From an uncultured Clostridia bacterium (GTDB lineage: Bacteria; Bacillota; Clostridia; Oscillospirales; Oscillospiraceae), in contig CAMEIU010000076.1 of NCBI GenBank assembly GCA_945918815.1, positions 1 to 9,950 of the forward strand: a DNA stretch of 9,950 bases, read 5' to 3'. Both the position numbers and the translations under genes were made by a program. Every line of letters begins with the position of its first letter. Position 1 is the first letter of the stretch. The notes beneath the pieces are model-generated. The model was given only the letters and a program-made list of their open reading frames with translations. It was not told the DNA's origin and searched no databases. Below, piece after piece: positions 1 to 5,514 of the stretch.

Positions 1-160
1 GCGAAGCCGACAGCAGTAGCCTTCCGCTGCCGCCCAGCCCGTGAAATTGCAGGACCACCAGATCCCGGGCCGGCTGCTGGACCTTATCGATGCGGCCGCC
101 CACCAGGACGGGCCGCAGCTCCGCCGTGACGGCGGAGAGAAACATGGCGTCAAAGGGCAT
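1..160 (-). CDS. rqcH: RqcH/Rqc2-type ribosome quality control factor (NFACT family), N-terminus only
   Basis: Partial gene: 53 codons are visible before it leaves the left edge. The protein begins MPFDAMFLSAVTAELRPVLV and continues with GGRIDKVQQP and a LLLSA segment. This matches the start of the NFACT-N domain of RqcH (older names FbpA, fibronectin-binding protein, YloA). The family binds 50S subunits carrying stalled peptidyl-tRNA and recruits Ala-tRNA to add C-terminal alanine tails that mark the peptide for degradation. The ATG at 158-160 is chosen because GGAGGAG lies four bases upstream (165-171) and the family motif starts at once. The gene overlaps the end of mrnC by 11 bases, so translation is probably coupled. 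NFACT-R and the C-terminal region are outside the window, so integrity cannot be judged. Confidence 0.9.
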   Translation of the reverse strand, partial: MPFDAMFLSAVTAELRPVLVGGRIDKVQQPARDLVVLQFHGLGGSGRLLLSAS

Positions 161-563
161 GGGGCTCCTCCATTGTCAAACAAAACAGTTCATTGATTCG
201 GTCCCGGCGGCCCAGGAGATACAGGCTGCCGAAGAGACACTCCAGCCCCGTGGCCTTGGAATACTGCTCATGGCTGGCGTTTTTCGGGATCATGTGGACA
301 TGGGCGTTGCGGCCGCGGCGGTACATGGCCTGCTCTTCCTCGGTCAAAAGCGGCAGCATCCGCTCCATGCGGGCCGCCTGGGCCGGGGCGGAGACATAAG
401 ACACCGTGGCCCGGTGGAGATGCTTGACCATCTCGCCGCCGTGGGTGCAGAGCCAGGTCCGGACCAGCAGCTCGAACACGCCGTCCCCCAAATGTGCCAG
501 GCCCAGGGCGCTGATGGCGTTCACATCCCGTTTCTCCATCATGGGCTCGAAATAGTTTTCCAC
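150..563 (-). CDS. mrnC: Mini-ribonuclease III (23S rRNA maturation)
   Basis: A 137-residue protein, about the normal size for Mini-III, which is an RNase III catalytic domain without a dsRNA-binding domain. In Bacillus the enzyme trims 23S rRNA precursor ends. Visible landmarks are LGLAHLGDGVFELLVRTWL (residues 20-38, with the catalytic-type Asp27 and Glu31), YVSAPAQA (56-63), RRGRNAH (82-88), IPKNAS (92-97) and TGLECLFGSLYLLG (105-118, with the second acidic residue Glu108). The start is taken as GTG at 561-563. It gives VENYFEP, typical of relatives as I remember them, and GGGAG lies seven bases upstream. The frame stays open further upstream, but that stretch runs through a palindromic repeat and is unlikely to be coding. 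An alternative start is the ATG pair eight and nine codons in. The stop overlaps the rqcH start. Confidence 0.93.
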   Translation of the reverse strand: MENYFEPMMEKRDVNAISALGLAHLGDGVFELLVRTWLCTHGGEMVKHLHRATVSYVSAPAQAARMERMLPLLTEEEQAMYRRGRNAHVHMIPKNASHEQYSKATGLECLFGSLYLLGRRDRINELFCLTMEEPHAL

Positions 564-590
564 CAAACCACTCCCGTTTGAACGTAATTC

Positions 591-655
591 GTAGGGGCGA
601 CCCTTGCGGTCGCCCGGTAGTACGCAAAACGGGCGACCGCAAGGGTCGCCCCTAC
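591..655. repeat. Palindromic intergenic repeat, copy A (26-base perfect arms)
   Basis: Arms 591-616 and 630-655 are perfect reverse complements over 26 bases, separated by a 13-base loop (617-629). The outer ends read GTAGGGGCG...CGCCCCTAC. A second copy lies at 7729-7793. The two copies share a one-sided flank: read on the minus strand here, CCCCTAC is followed by GAATTACG, and in copy B on the plus strand by GAATCACC. The element sits between khpA and mrnC, so it is transcribed if the operon reads through and would fold into a very stable stem. This looks like a dispersed REP- or MITE-like element. It is not a classic terminator because no T-run follows either arm. Confidence 0.85.
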
Positions 656-705
656 AGCCTTCCCGAACTGCGCAAATGCGATGTCCCGCTCGATTCTCCA
701 TGACG

Positions 706-736
706 AAGAAATGCGCTGCCTGGCAGCGCATTTCTT
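706..736 (-). terminator. Terminator of the ylxM-ffh-rpsP-khpA operon
   Basis: Inverted repeat directly at the khpA stop: AAGAAATGCGCTGCC (706-720) and its exact complement (722-736), probably folding with a CCTGG loop. On the minus strand the 3' arm ends in TTTCTT and the 5' side starts with AAAGAAA. This is the shape of an intrinsic terminator with a short, interrupted U-tract. The stem begins within the last bases of khpA. Confidence 0.7.
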
Positions 737-738
737 TG

Positions 739-966
739 TCAGTCAACGATTTCCACAGAGACCTTCTGGCCGTCGCGCTGGGCGACAGACTTGATGATGG
801 TGCGGATCTCCTTTGCAATGCGGCCCTGACGGCCGATGACCTTTCCCATATCCTCGGGGGCCACCCGCAGCTCCAGCACGGTGGTTTCACCGGGGATCTC
901 CGTGACCGTCACAGCGTTGGGATCGTCGACCAAGTTTTTTGCCATATACAGCAAAAGTTCCTTCAT
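739..966 (-). CDS. khpA: KhpA, small KH-domain RNA-binding protein
   Basis: A 75-residue single-KH-domain protein. The KH signature GKVIGRQGRIAKEIR is at residues 41-55 with the nucleic-acid-binding GxxG loop (GRQG, 45-48), preceded by the strand TTVLELRVAPEDM. KhpA (YlqC) is known in Gram-positive bacteria as an RNA chaperone that pairs with KhpB/Jag and affects cell elongation and division. Start ATG 964-966 is supported by AAGGAG eight bases upstream. It follows rpsP after a 21-base gap, the conserved Firmicute order rpsP-khpA, and is the last gene of the transcript here: a hairpin terminator overlaps its stop. Confidence 0.95.
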   Translation of the reverse strand: MKELLLYMAKNLVDDPNAVTVTEIPGETTVLELRVAPEDMGKVIGRQGRIAKEIRTIIKSVAQRDGQKVSVEIVD

Positions 967-987
967 GGTCTCACTCCTTCGTAAGAC

Positions 988-1227
988 TTACAGCACGTTC
1001 GCCTTCTTCAGAAGCGCTTTCACGGTGTCCGTGGGCTGGGCGCCGTTCTTGATCCAGGTCTGGGCCTTCTCCACATCCACAGAAACAGTGGCGGGGTTGG
1101 TCAGGGGATCGTAGGTGCCGATTTCCTCGATGCAGCGGCCGTCACGGGGGCTGCGGGAGTCAGCGACAACGATTCTGTAGTAAGGGTTCTTCTTTGCACC
1201 CATTCTTCTCAGTCTGATCTTTACCAT
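988..1227 (-). CDS. rpsP: 30S ribosomal protein S16
   Basis: A 79-residue protein of normal length for bacterial S16. It opens with MVKIRLRRMGAKKNPYYRIV and continues with VADSRSPRDGRCIEEIGTYDP, the strongly conserved N-terminal half that binds 16S rRNA during 30S assembly. The C-terminal half (VDVEKAQTWIKNGAQPTDTV) is also typical. Start ATG 1225-1227 has GGAGGTG just upstream. It lies between ffh and khpA in the classic SRP-S16 operon. The 67-base gap to ffh contains a small hairpin (1269-1283). Confidence 0.98.
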   Translation of the reverse strand: MVKIRLRRMGAKKNPYYRIVVADSRSPRDGRCIEEIGTYDPLTNPATVSVDVEKAQTWIKNGAQPTDTVKALLKKANVL

Positions 1228-1268
1228 AGTGGGTTCACCTCCAAATAATCTTCGGTCTTTCTATCTCG

Positions 1269-1283
1269 TCGTGGTATCCACGA
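1269..1283 (-). other. Small hairpin in the ffh-rpsP intercistronic gap
   Basis: TCGTGG (1269-1274) and CCACGA (1278-1283) form a six-pair stem with a three-base loop between the ffh stop and the rpsP ribosome binding site. No T-run follows, so it is not a terminator. It could be an mRNA processing or stability element that adjusts S16 output relative to Ffh; this is inference only. Confidence 0.3.
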
Positions 1284-1294
1284 AACGAACTTGT

Positions 1295-2650
1295 TTACAT
1301 ACCCGGCATCCCGGGGAAGCCGCCCATCTTCTGCAGGCGTTTCATCTTCTTCGACGCACCGGGACCGGAGAACTGCTTGATCATGGCGTTCATGGCGTCG
1401 AACTGCTTCAGGAGCCGGTTGATCTCTTCCACCTTGGTGCCGGAACCGGCAGCGATGCGCCGCTTGCGGCTGTGGTTGAGGCAGTTGGGATTTTCCCGCT
1501 CATAGGGGGTCATGGACAGAATGATGGCCTCAATGTGCCCCAGGGCTTTTTCGTCCACCGTGGCATTTTTCAGCGCCCCGGCGTTGACGCCGGGCATCAT
1601 GCCCAGAACGTCCTGCAAGTTGCCCATGTTTTTCAGCTGAATCAGCTGGTCGTAGAAATCTGCCAGGGTGAATTTATTGCTGCGGAGCTTTTGCTCCAGC
1701 TCGGCGGCCTTTTTCTGGTCGAAGGCCTGCTCGGCCTTTTCAATGAGGGTCAGCACGTCGCCCATGCCCAAAATCCGGGAGGCCATGCGGCCGGGATGGA
1801 AGGGCTCGATCTGGTCCAGCTTTTCGCCCATGCCGATGAACTTGATGGGCTTGCCGGTGACGGCTTTGACGGACAAGGCCGCGCCGCCTCTGGCGTCGCC
1901 GTCCAGCTTGGAGAGCATGACGCCGTCGATGTCCAGCCACTCGTTGAAGGTCTGGGCCGCGTTGACCGCGTCCTGACCGGTCATGGCGTCCACCACCAGC
2001 AGGATCTCATGGGGCTTGACCGCAGCCTTGATGGCTTTCAATTCGTCCATCAACTGCTCGTCCACATGGAGCCGTCCGGCGGTGTCCAGGAACACCATGT
2101 CGTTGCCGTGGCGGATGGCGTGGGCCACGGCGGCCTTGGCAATGTCCACGGGATTGGTCTGGCCCATCTCGAACACGGGAATGTCCAGCTTTTCGCCGAC
2201 CACCTGCAGCTGCTTGATGGCGGCGGGGCGGTAGATGTCGCAGGCCACCAGGAGCGGCCGCCTGCCCTGCTTTTTGTAGAGCCCGGCCAGCTTGGCGCCG
2301 TTGGTGGTTTTACCCGCGCCCTGGAGGCCCACCAGCATGACGATGGTCGGCGGCTGGGATGCCAGGCGCAGCTTCTGATTTTCACTGCCCATAAGGGCGG
2401 TCAGCTCTTCGTTGACGATCTTGACGATCATCTGGGCCGGGGTCAGGCTCTCCAGCACGTCGGTTCCCACCGCCCGGGCGGACACCTTGTTGATGAAATC
2501 CTTGACCACCTTGTAGCTGACGTCAGCCTCCAGCAAGGCCAGACGGATCTCCCGCATGGCGGCCTTGACGTCGGCCTCCGACAGGCGGCCCTTGCCGCGG
2601 AGCTTTTTGAATGTGGCGGAAATTTTTTCAGTCAGGCCCTCGAATGCCAT
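1295..2650 (-). CDS. ffh: Signal recognition particle protein Ffh (SRP54 GTPase)
   Basis: A 451-residue protein, full length for Ffh. The N domain is residues 1-90 or so. The G domain carries P-loop GLQGAGKTT (108-116), the DTAGR switch (189-193) and the SKLDGDARGG guanine-specificity region (247-256). The M domain carries HSRKRRIAAGSGT (393-405), which contacts SRP RNA, and a methionine-rich end (MKRLQKMGGFPGMPGM) forming part of the signal-peptide groove. Ffh with SRP RNA binds signal sequences as they leave the ribosome and delivers the complex to FtsY at the membrane. Start ATG 2648-2650 has AAGGAG six bases upstream, inside the end of ylxM; the genes are separated by 11 bases and look coupled. 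The SRP RNA gene and ftsY are not in the window. Confidence 0.98.
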   Translation of the reverse strand: MAFEGLTEKISATFKKLRGKGRLSEADVKAAMREIRLALLEADVSYKVVKDFINKVSARAVGTDVLESLTPAQMIVKIVNEELTALMGSENQKLRLASQPPTIVMLVGLQGAGKTTNGAKLAGLYKKQGRRPLLVACDIYRPAAIKQLQVVGEKLDIPVFEMGQTNPVDIAKAAVAHAIRHGNDMVFLDTAGRLHVDEQLMDELKAIKAAVKPHEILLVVDAMTGQDAVNAAQTFNEWLDIDGVMLSKLDGDARGGAALSVKAVTGKPIKFIGMGEKLDQIEPFHPGRMASRILGMGDVLTLIEKAEQAFDQKKAAELEQKLRSNKFTLADFYDQLIQLKNMGNLQDVLGMMPGVNAGALKNATVDEKALGHIEAIILSMTPYERENPNCLNHSRKRRIAAGSGTKVEEINRLLKQFDAMNAMIKQFSGPGASKKMKRLQKMGGFPGMPGM

Positions 2651-2661
2651 AGGCTACTCCT

Positions 2662-2958
2662 TCATGCCGCCGGCGGCTCCAAAAGGGCCTCGGCTGCCTG
2701 GCAGATGGTTTGCAGGGCCTGCTGCTGCCGTCTGGCCCGGGCCACGCAGCCGGTCTTCTTCTCCATATCCAGGAGCGCCGCCTCCGCCCTTGCCAGGGAG
2801 TCATGGACGCCCTGCCGGGAAATCCCTGCCTCCTCGGCAATCTCGCCCAGAGACAGGTCCTGATTATAGTAGAGGTCGAAGCAGGTTTTCTGCTTCTCCG
2901 TCAGCAAATCGCCGTAATAGTCAAGCAGCAGGGTCATTTCCAAGGCGCTGTGCTTCAT
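2662..2958 (-). CDS. ylxM: YlxM family helix-turn-helix protein (SRP-associated)
   Basis: A 98-residue protein with a sigma-70 region-4-like helix-turn-helix: LTEKQKTCFDLYYNQDLSLG followed by EIAEEAGISRQGVHDSLARAE (about residues 19-60). It then has a basic, probably helical tail. The family (YlxM, p13) is encoded immediately upstream of ffh across Firmicutes and has been linked to SRP function in streptococci; its molecular role remains poorly defined. I start it at ATG 2956-2958. A TTG six codons upstream keeps the frame but falls in the ribosome-binding region (GGCGGGGGAG). The spacing from GGGGGAG to the ATG is only two bases, so the start is not certain. First gene of the operon, with a perfect promoter upstream. 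Confidence 0.92.
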   Translation of the reverse strand: MKHSALEMTLLLDYYGDLLTEKQKTCFDLYYNQDLSLGEIAEEAGISRQGVHDSLARAEAALLDMEKKTGCVARARRQQQALQTICQAAEALLEPPAA

Positions 2959-3000
2959 AACTCCCCCGCCTTTCAAGGTTTTGAACTTGACAGCTTACTC

Positions 3001-3029
3001 ATTATACGATAAAAGCGCATAGATGTCAA
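3001..3029 (-). promoter_or_regulatory. Sigma-A promoter of the ylxM-ffh-rpsP-khpA operon
   Basis: On the minus strand a perfect -35 TTGACA (3024-3029), a 17-base spacer and a perfect -10 TATAAT (3001-3006) lie 42 bases upstream of the ylxM start. Transcription should begin near 2994, giving a leader of about 35 bases. Both boxes match consensus at 6/6, which is unusually strong and fits high-level expression of SRP and S16. Confidence 0.92.
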
Positions 3030-3048
3030 GGGGGAAAACTTGACATCT
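3021..3048. promoter_or_regulatory. Inverted repeat over the ylxM -35 box (possible operator)
   Basis: AGATGTCAAG (3021-3030) and CTTGACATCT (3039-3048) are perfect 10-base inverted arms around GGGGAAAA. The left arm contains the -35 hexamer of the ylxM promoter. A further CTTGACA copy occurs downstream of the -10 at 2986-2992. The dyad spacing (18 bases centre to centre) would suit a dimeric regulator competing with RNA polymerase, but no regulator can be named. Confidence 0.45.
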
Positions 3049-3093
3049 TTTGAACAGGAACGATGCGGCACACCCAAGGTTTCCCGTTTTTCC

Positions 3094-3217
3094 CCCTGCG
3101 GATGGTTGATGCGCCTCCATGCGGACGGCTGATAGCCGCCCCTAAGGCCCATGTTTCAGGCGTGACTGTAGGGGCGGCTATCAGCCGCCAGTCAGGGTCC
3201 CGACCACCACCGCAGGG
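3094..3217. repeat. Composite nested inverted repeat in the ylxM/EF-G-like gap
   Basis: Inner arms 3126-3144 and 3169-3187 are perfect complements over 19 bases (GGCTGATAGCCGCCCCTA plus one flanking pair) with a 24-base loop. Outer arms 3094-3106 (CCCTGCGGATGGT) and 3206-3217 (ACCACCGCAGGG) pair over 12 bases with one bulged A. The inner arms contain TAGGGGCGGC, which resembles the ends of the repeats at 591 and 7729 but points inward here. Together with the promoter and terminator this accounts for most of the 330 bases between ylxM and the EF-G-like gene; I see no reading frame with coding character there. Confidence 0.75.
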
Positions 3218-3243
3218 ACGGATGATGCACCTGATTTGGTGAA

Positions 3244-3277
3244 AAAATGAGAGCGTGGTGTTCCACGCTCTCATTTT
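3244..3277 (-). terminator. Intrinsic terminator of the EF-G-like gene
   Basis: AAAATGAGAGCGTGG (3244-3258) and its exact complement (3263-3277) form a 15-pair stem with a four-base loop, 11 bases after the EF-G-like stop. On the minus strand the stem is followed by a T-run (CATTTTTTCACC). It is nearly symmetric, so it could also stop transcripts coming from the other strand. Confidence 0.93.
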
Positions 3278-3288
3278 GCAGGTTGGAA

Positions 3289-5337
3289 TTATTCTTCCTC
3301 GGCCTTCTTGGCTTCCTCGATGATCTTGGCCTGGTTCATCTGCGGGGCTTCCTCGTAGCGGACGAATTTCAGGCTGTAGGAGCCGCGGCCCTGGGTCATG
3401 GACCGCAGGTCGATGGCGTAGGAGGACATTTCGCCGATGGGCACTTCCGCGTCGACCACCTGCTGGCCGTCGCCGGTGGGGTTCATGCCCATGACACGGC
3501 CGCGGCGCTTGTTCAGGTCGCCGATGATGTCGCCCAGGTTGGAGTCGGGGATGTAGACCTTCAGCTCGCCGATGGGCTCCAGCAGGGTCGGGGCGGCCGT
3601 GGGAATGCCTTCCTTGTAGGCCACGGCGGCGGCGGTCTGGAACGCCATATCGGAGGAGTCGACGGGATGGTAGGAGCCGAAGTACAGGGTGGCCTTCAGG
3701 AACACCAGGGGATATCCGGCCAGGACGCCCTTGGTGATGCAGTTGCGCAGGCCCTTTTCAACGGAGGGGATGAAGTTCTTGGGCACGCAGCCGCCGACGG
3801 TCTCGTCGGCAAAGATCATATCCTCGGTCTCGGACTGGGGCTCAAAGCGGATGTACACGTCGCCGAACTGGCCGTGGCCGCCGGACTGCTTCTTGTGACG
3901 GCCGTGGACCTCGACCTTTTTCTTGATGGTCTCGCGGTAGGCGATCTTGGCGGGCCGCAGCTCGGCCTCGACCTTGAACTTGCTCAGCAGCTTGGAGCAG
4001 ATGACGCCCAGATGGATGTCACCCACGCCGGAGATGATCATTTCCTTGGTCTCGGGATCGTTGCCATAGGTGAAGGAGGCGTCTTCCTCGTTGAGCTTGG
4101 TGAGGCCGGCGGCGATCTTGTCTTCCTGGCCCTTGACCTTGGCGTAGATGGCCATGGTGTAGCAGGGCTCGGCATAATCCATACCCTTGATGGCGGTGGT
4201 CTTTCCAGCCAGGCCCAGGGTATCGCCGGTCTTCACGGAGCCCAGCTTGGTGACGACGCCGATGTCGCCGCAGGGAATCTTGCTGGCCTTGGTCAGGTTC
4301 TTGCCCTTGGGGAAGAAGAGGTTGCCCAGCTTTTCGGCACTGCCGGTGCGGGCGTTGACCACAGCCAGGCCCTCGGTGATGTCGCCGGAGATGACTTTAA
4401 AGAAGGAGTTCTTGCCGAACTGGTCGGAGATGGTCTTGTAGACAAAGGCCATGGGGCTGCCGTTGGGATCCAGCTTCCACTCGCCGCCGTCCTCGGTCTT
4501 GAGGGGCAGGCCCTCCAGGGGGTTGGGGCAGAACTTGACGATGTACTCCATGACGCGCTTGCTGCCGTAGCCGGCCAGGGCGCTGCCGCAGAACACGGGG
4601 GTGATGGACCGCTGCATCATGCCGTCCTTGATACCCTGAATCAGCTCTTCCTCAGTGAAGGGCTCTTCCATGAAGAACTTCTCCATGAGCTCTTCGCTGG
4701 TCTCGGCCACCTGCTCGGAGAGTTCCATCAGGTACTCTTCGCAGCGCTCCTCGGCCTCGGGCGTCAGGGGGCAGTCGTTGCCCTTGGTATCCCGGGCGGT
4801 CTTGCTCAGCAGGTCCACCAGGCCAATGCACTTCTCGCCCTGCATCATGGGGAACTGCAGCGGCACGACGGTGTTGCCGAAGGCGGCGCGCATGTCGTCC
4901 ACGACCTTATAATAGTTGGCGTGCTCTTCGTCCATCTTGGAGACGTAGAACATGGTGGGCATACCGGAATCCTTCAGGGACTTCCAGGCCTTTTCGGTGC
5001 CCACGGCGATGCCGCTCTTGGCGGACAGAACGATCAAACCGGCGTCAGCCACACGGAGAGACTGAACGATTTCACCGGCAAAGTCGAAGAAGCCGGGGTT
5101 GTCCAGCAGGTTGATCTTGCAGCCCTCAAATTCCACGGGAATGAGAGAGGTGGAGATGGAATACTGCCGCTTGATCTCTTCCGGATCGAAGTCAGAAACG
5201 GTATTGCCGTCGGCGATGTTGCCCAGACGGTCAGAACCGTGGGTCATAAACAGCATATCCTCTGCCAGCATGGTTTTGCCGTCTCCGCCATGTCCCAGCA
5301 GCGCAATATTACGAATGTCCTTAGCAGTGTAGCTCAT
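3289..5337 (-). CDS. Elongation factor G-like translational GTPase (EF-G paralogue, often annotated fusA)
   Basis: A 682-residue protein with all five EF-G domains. The G domain has P-loop GHGGDGKT (15-22), switch I IKRQYSISTS (55-64), G3 DNPGFFDF (79-86) and G4 SKMD (133-136). Domain IV has the GGHGQFGDV strand (487-494) and the tip loop GSYHPVDSSDMAFQ (554-567), close to GSYHDVDSSEMAF of true EF-G; domain V ends with MTQGRGSYSLKF (647-658). A translocation-like role on the ribosome is plausible. However, the catalytic His of DTPGHVDF is Phe and NKxD is SKMD, so this is a paralogue and not the housekeeping fusA of the str operon. From memory, clostridial relatives also have an aromatic residue here. 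Start ATG 5335-5337 has AAAGGAG ten bases upstream. Monocistronic: own promoter (5414-5442) and terminator. Confidence 0.9.
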   Translation of the reverse strand: MSYTAKDIRNIALLGHGGDGKTMLAEDMLFMTHGSDRLGNIADGNTVSDFDPEEIKRQYSISTSLIPVEFEGCKINLLDNPGFFDFAGEIVQSLRVADAGLIVLSAKSGIAVGTEKAWKSLKDSGMPTMFYVSKMDEEHANYYKVVDDMRAAFGNTVVPLQFPMMQGEKCIGLVDLLSKTARDTKGNDCPLTPEAEERCEEYLMELSEQVAETSEELMEKFFMEEPFTEEELIQGIKDGMMQRSITPVFCGSALAGYGSKRVMEYIVKFCPNPLEGLPLKTEDGGEWKLDPNGSPMAFVYKTISDQFGKNSFFKVISGDITEGLAVVNARTGSAEKLGNLFFPKGKNLTKASKIPCGDIGVVTKLGSVKTGDTLGLAGKTTAIKGMDYAEPCYTMAIYAKVKGQEDKIAAGLTKLNEEDASFTYGNDPETKEMIISGVGDIHLGVICSKLLSKFKVEAELRPAKIAYRETIKKKVEVHGRHKKQSGGHGQFGDVYIRFEPQSETEDMIFADETVGGCVPKNFIPSVEKGLRNCITKGVLAGYPLVFLKATLYFGSYHPVDSSDMAFQTAAAVAYKEGIPTAAPTLLEPIGELKVYIPDSNLGDIIGDLNKRRGRVMGMNPTGDGQQVVDAEVPIGEMSSYAIDLRSMTQGRGSYSLKFVRYEEAPQMNQAKIIEEAKKAEEE

Positions 5338-5413
5338 AACGAATGTTCTCCTTTCCGCGGGCCGCCGGTCCGATACGCAGTCCCGCCGCAGTAAAATACT
5401 GCCCAATATTTAG

Positions 5414-5442
5414 ATTATACTTCATCCCCAAAACGATTGCAA
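5414..5442 (-). promoter_or_regulatory. Sigma-A promoter of the EF-G-like gene
   Basis: Minus-strand -35 TTGCAA (5437-5442), 17-base spacer and perfect -10 TATAAT (5414-5419). The predicted start near 5407 leaves a leader of about 70 bases. The leader holds a short hairpin, GCAGTA/TACTGC with a three-base loop (5388-5402). The rest of the gap up to 5514 is AT-rich, with a 12-base palindrome ACAAAATTTTGT (5471-5482) but no clear terminator for the upstream gene. Confidence 0.82.
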
Positions 5443-5514
5443 TTCTATTCTGGAGTTTCTGATTTTTTGAACAAAATTTTGTGATGTTTGGAGAAATTAA
5501 CCCAAGAAATTTAG

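Noticed and set aside
591..655. Palindromic copy A as a terminator for khpA or mrnC
   Set aside because: No T-run follows either arm, a better terminator already lies at the khpA stop, and the same sequence recurs at 7729.
564..890. Upstream extension of the mrnC reading frame to 246 residues
   Set aside because: The extension translates the 26-base palindromic element and the operon terminator and crosses into khpA antisense. The GTG at 561-563 has a good ribosome binding site and gives the normal family length.
1229..2863. A 544-codon open frame antisense to ffh
   Set aside because: Shadow of ffh: same biased composition, no ribosome binding site, crosses the ffh-ylxM junction without any gene-like boundary.
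2987..3015. Possible plus-strand promoter TTGACA-N17-TAAAAG
   Set aside because: The -10 matches at only four positions and lacks the final T; it would transcribe an empty gap against the EF-G-like terminator. The TTGACA is more easily explained as a copy of the repeated CTTGACA word.
3247..5394. A 715-codon open frame on the plus strand opposite the EF-G-like gene
   Set aside because: It begins inside the terminator hairpin, is rich in Gly, His, Leu and Val from complemented GC-rich codons, has no ribosome binding site or recognisable domain, and lies fully antisense to a clear gene.
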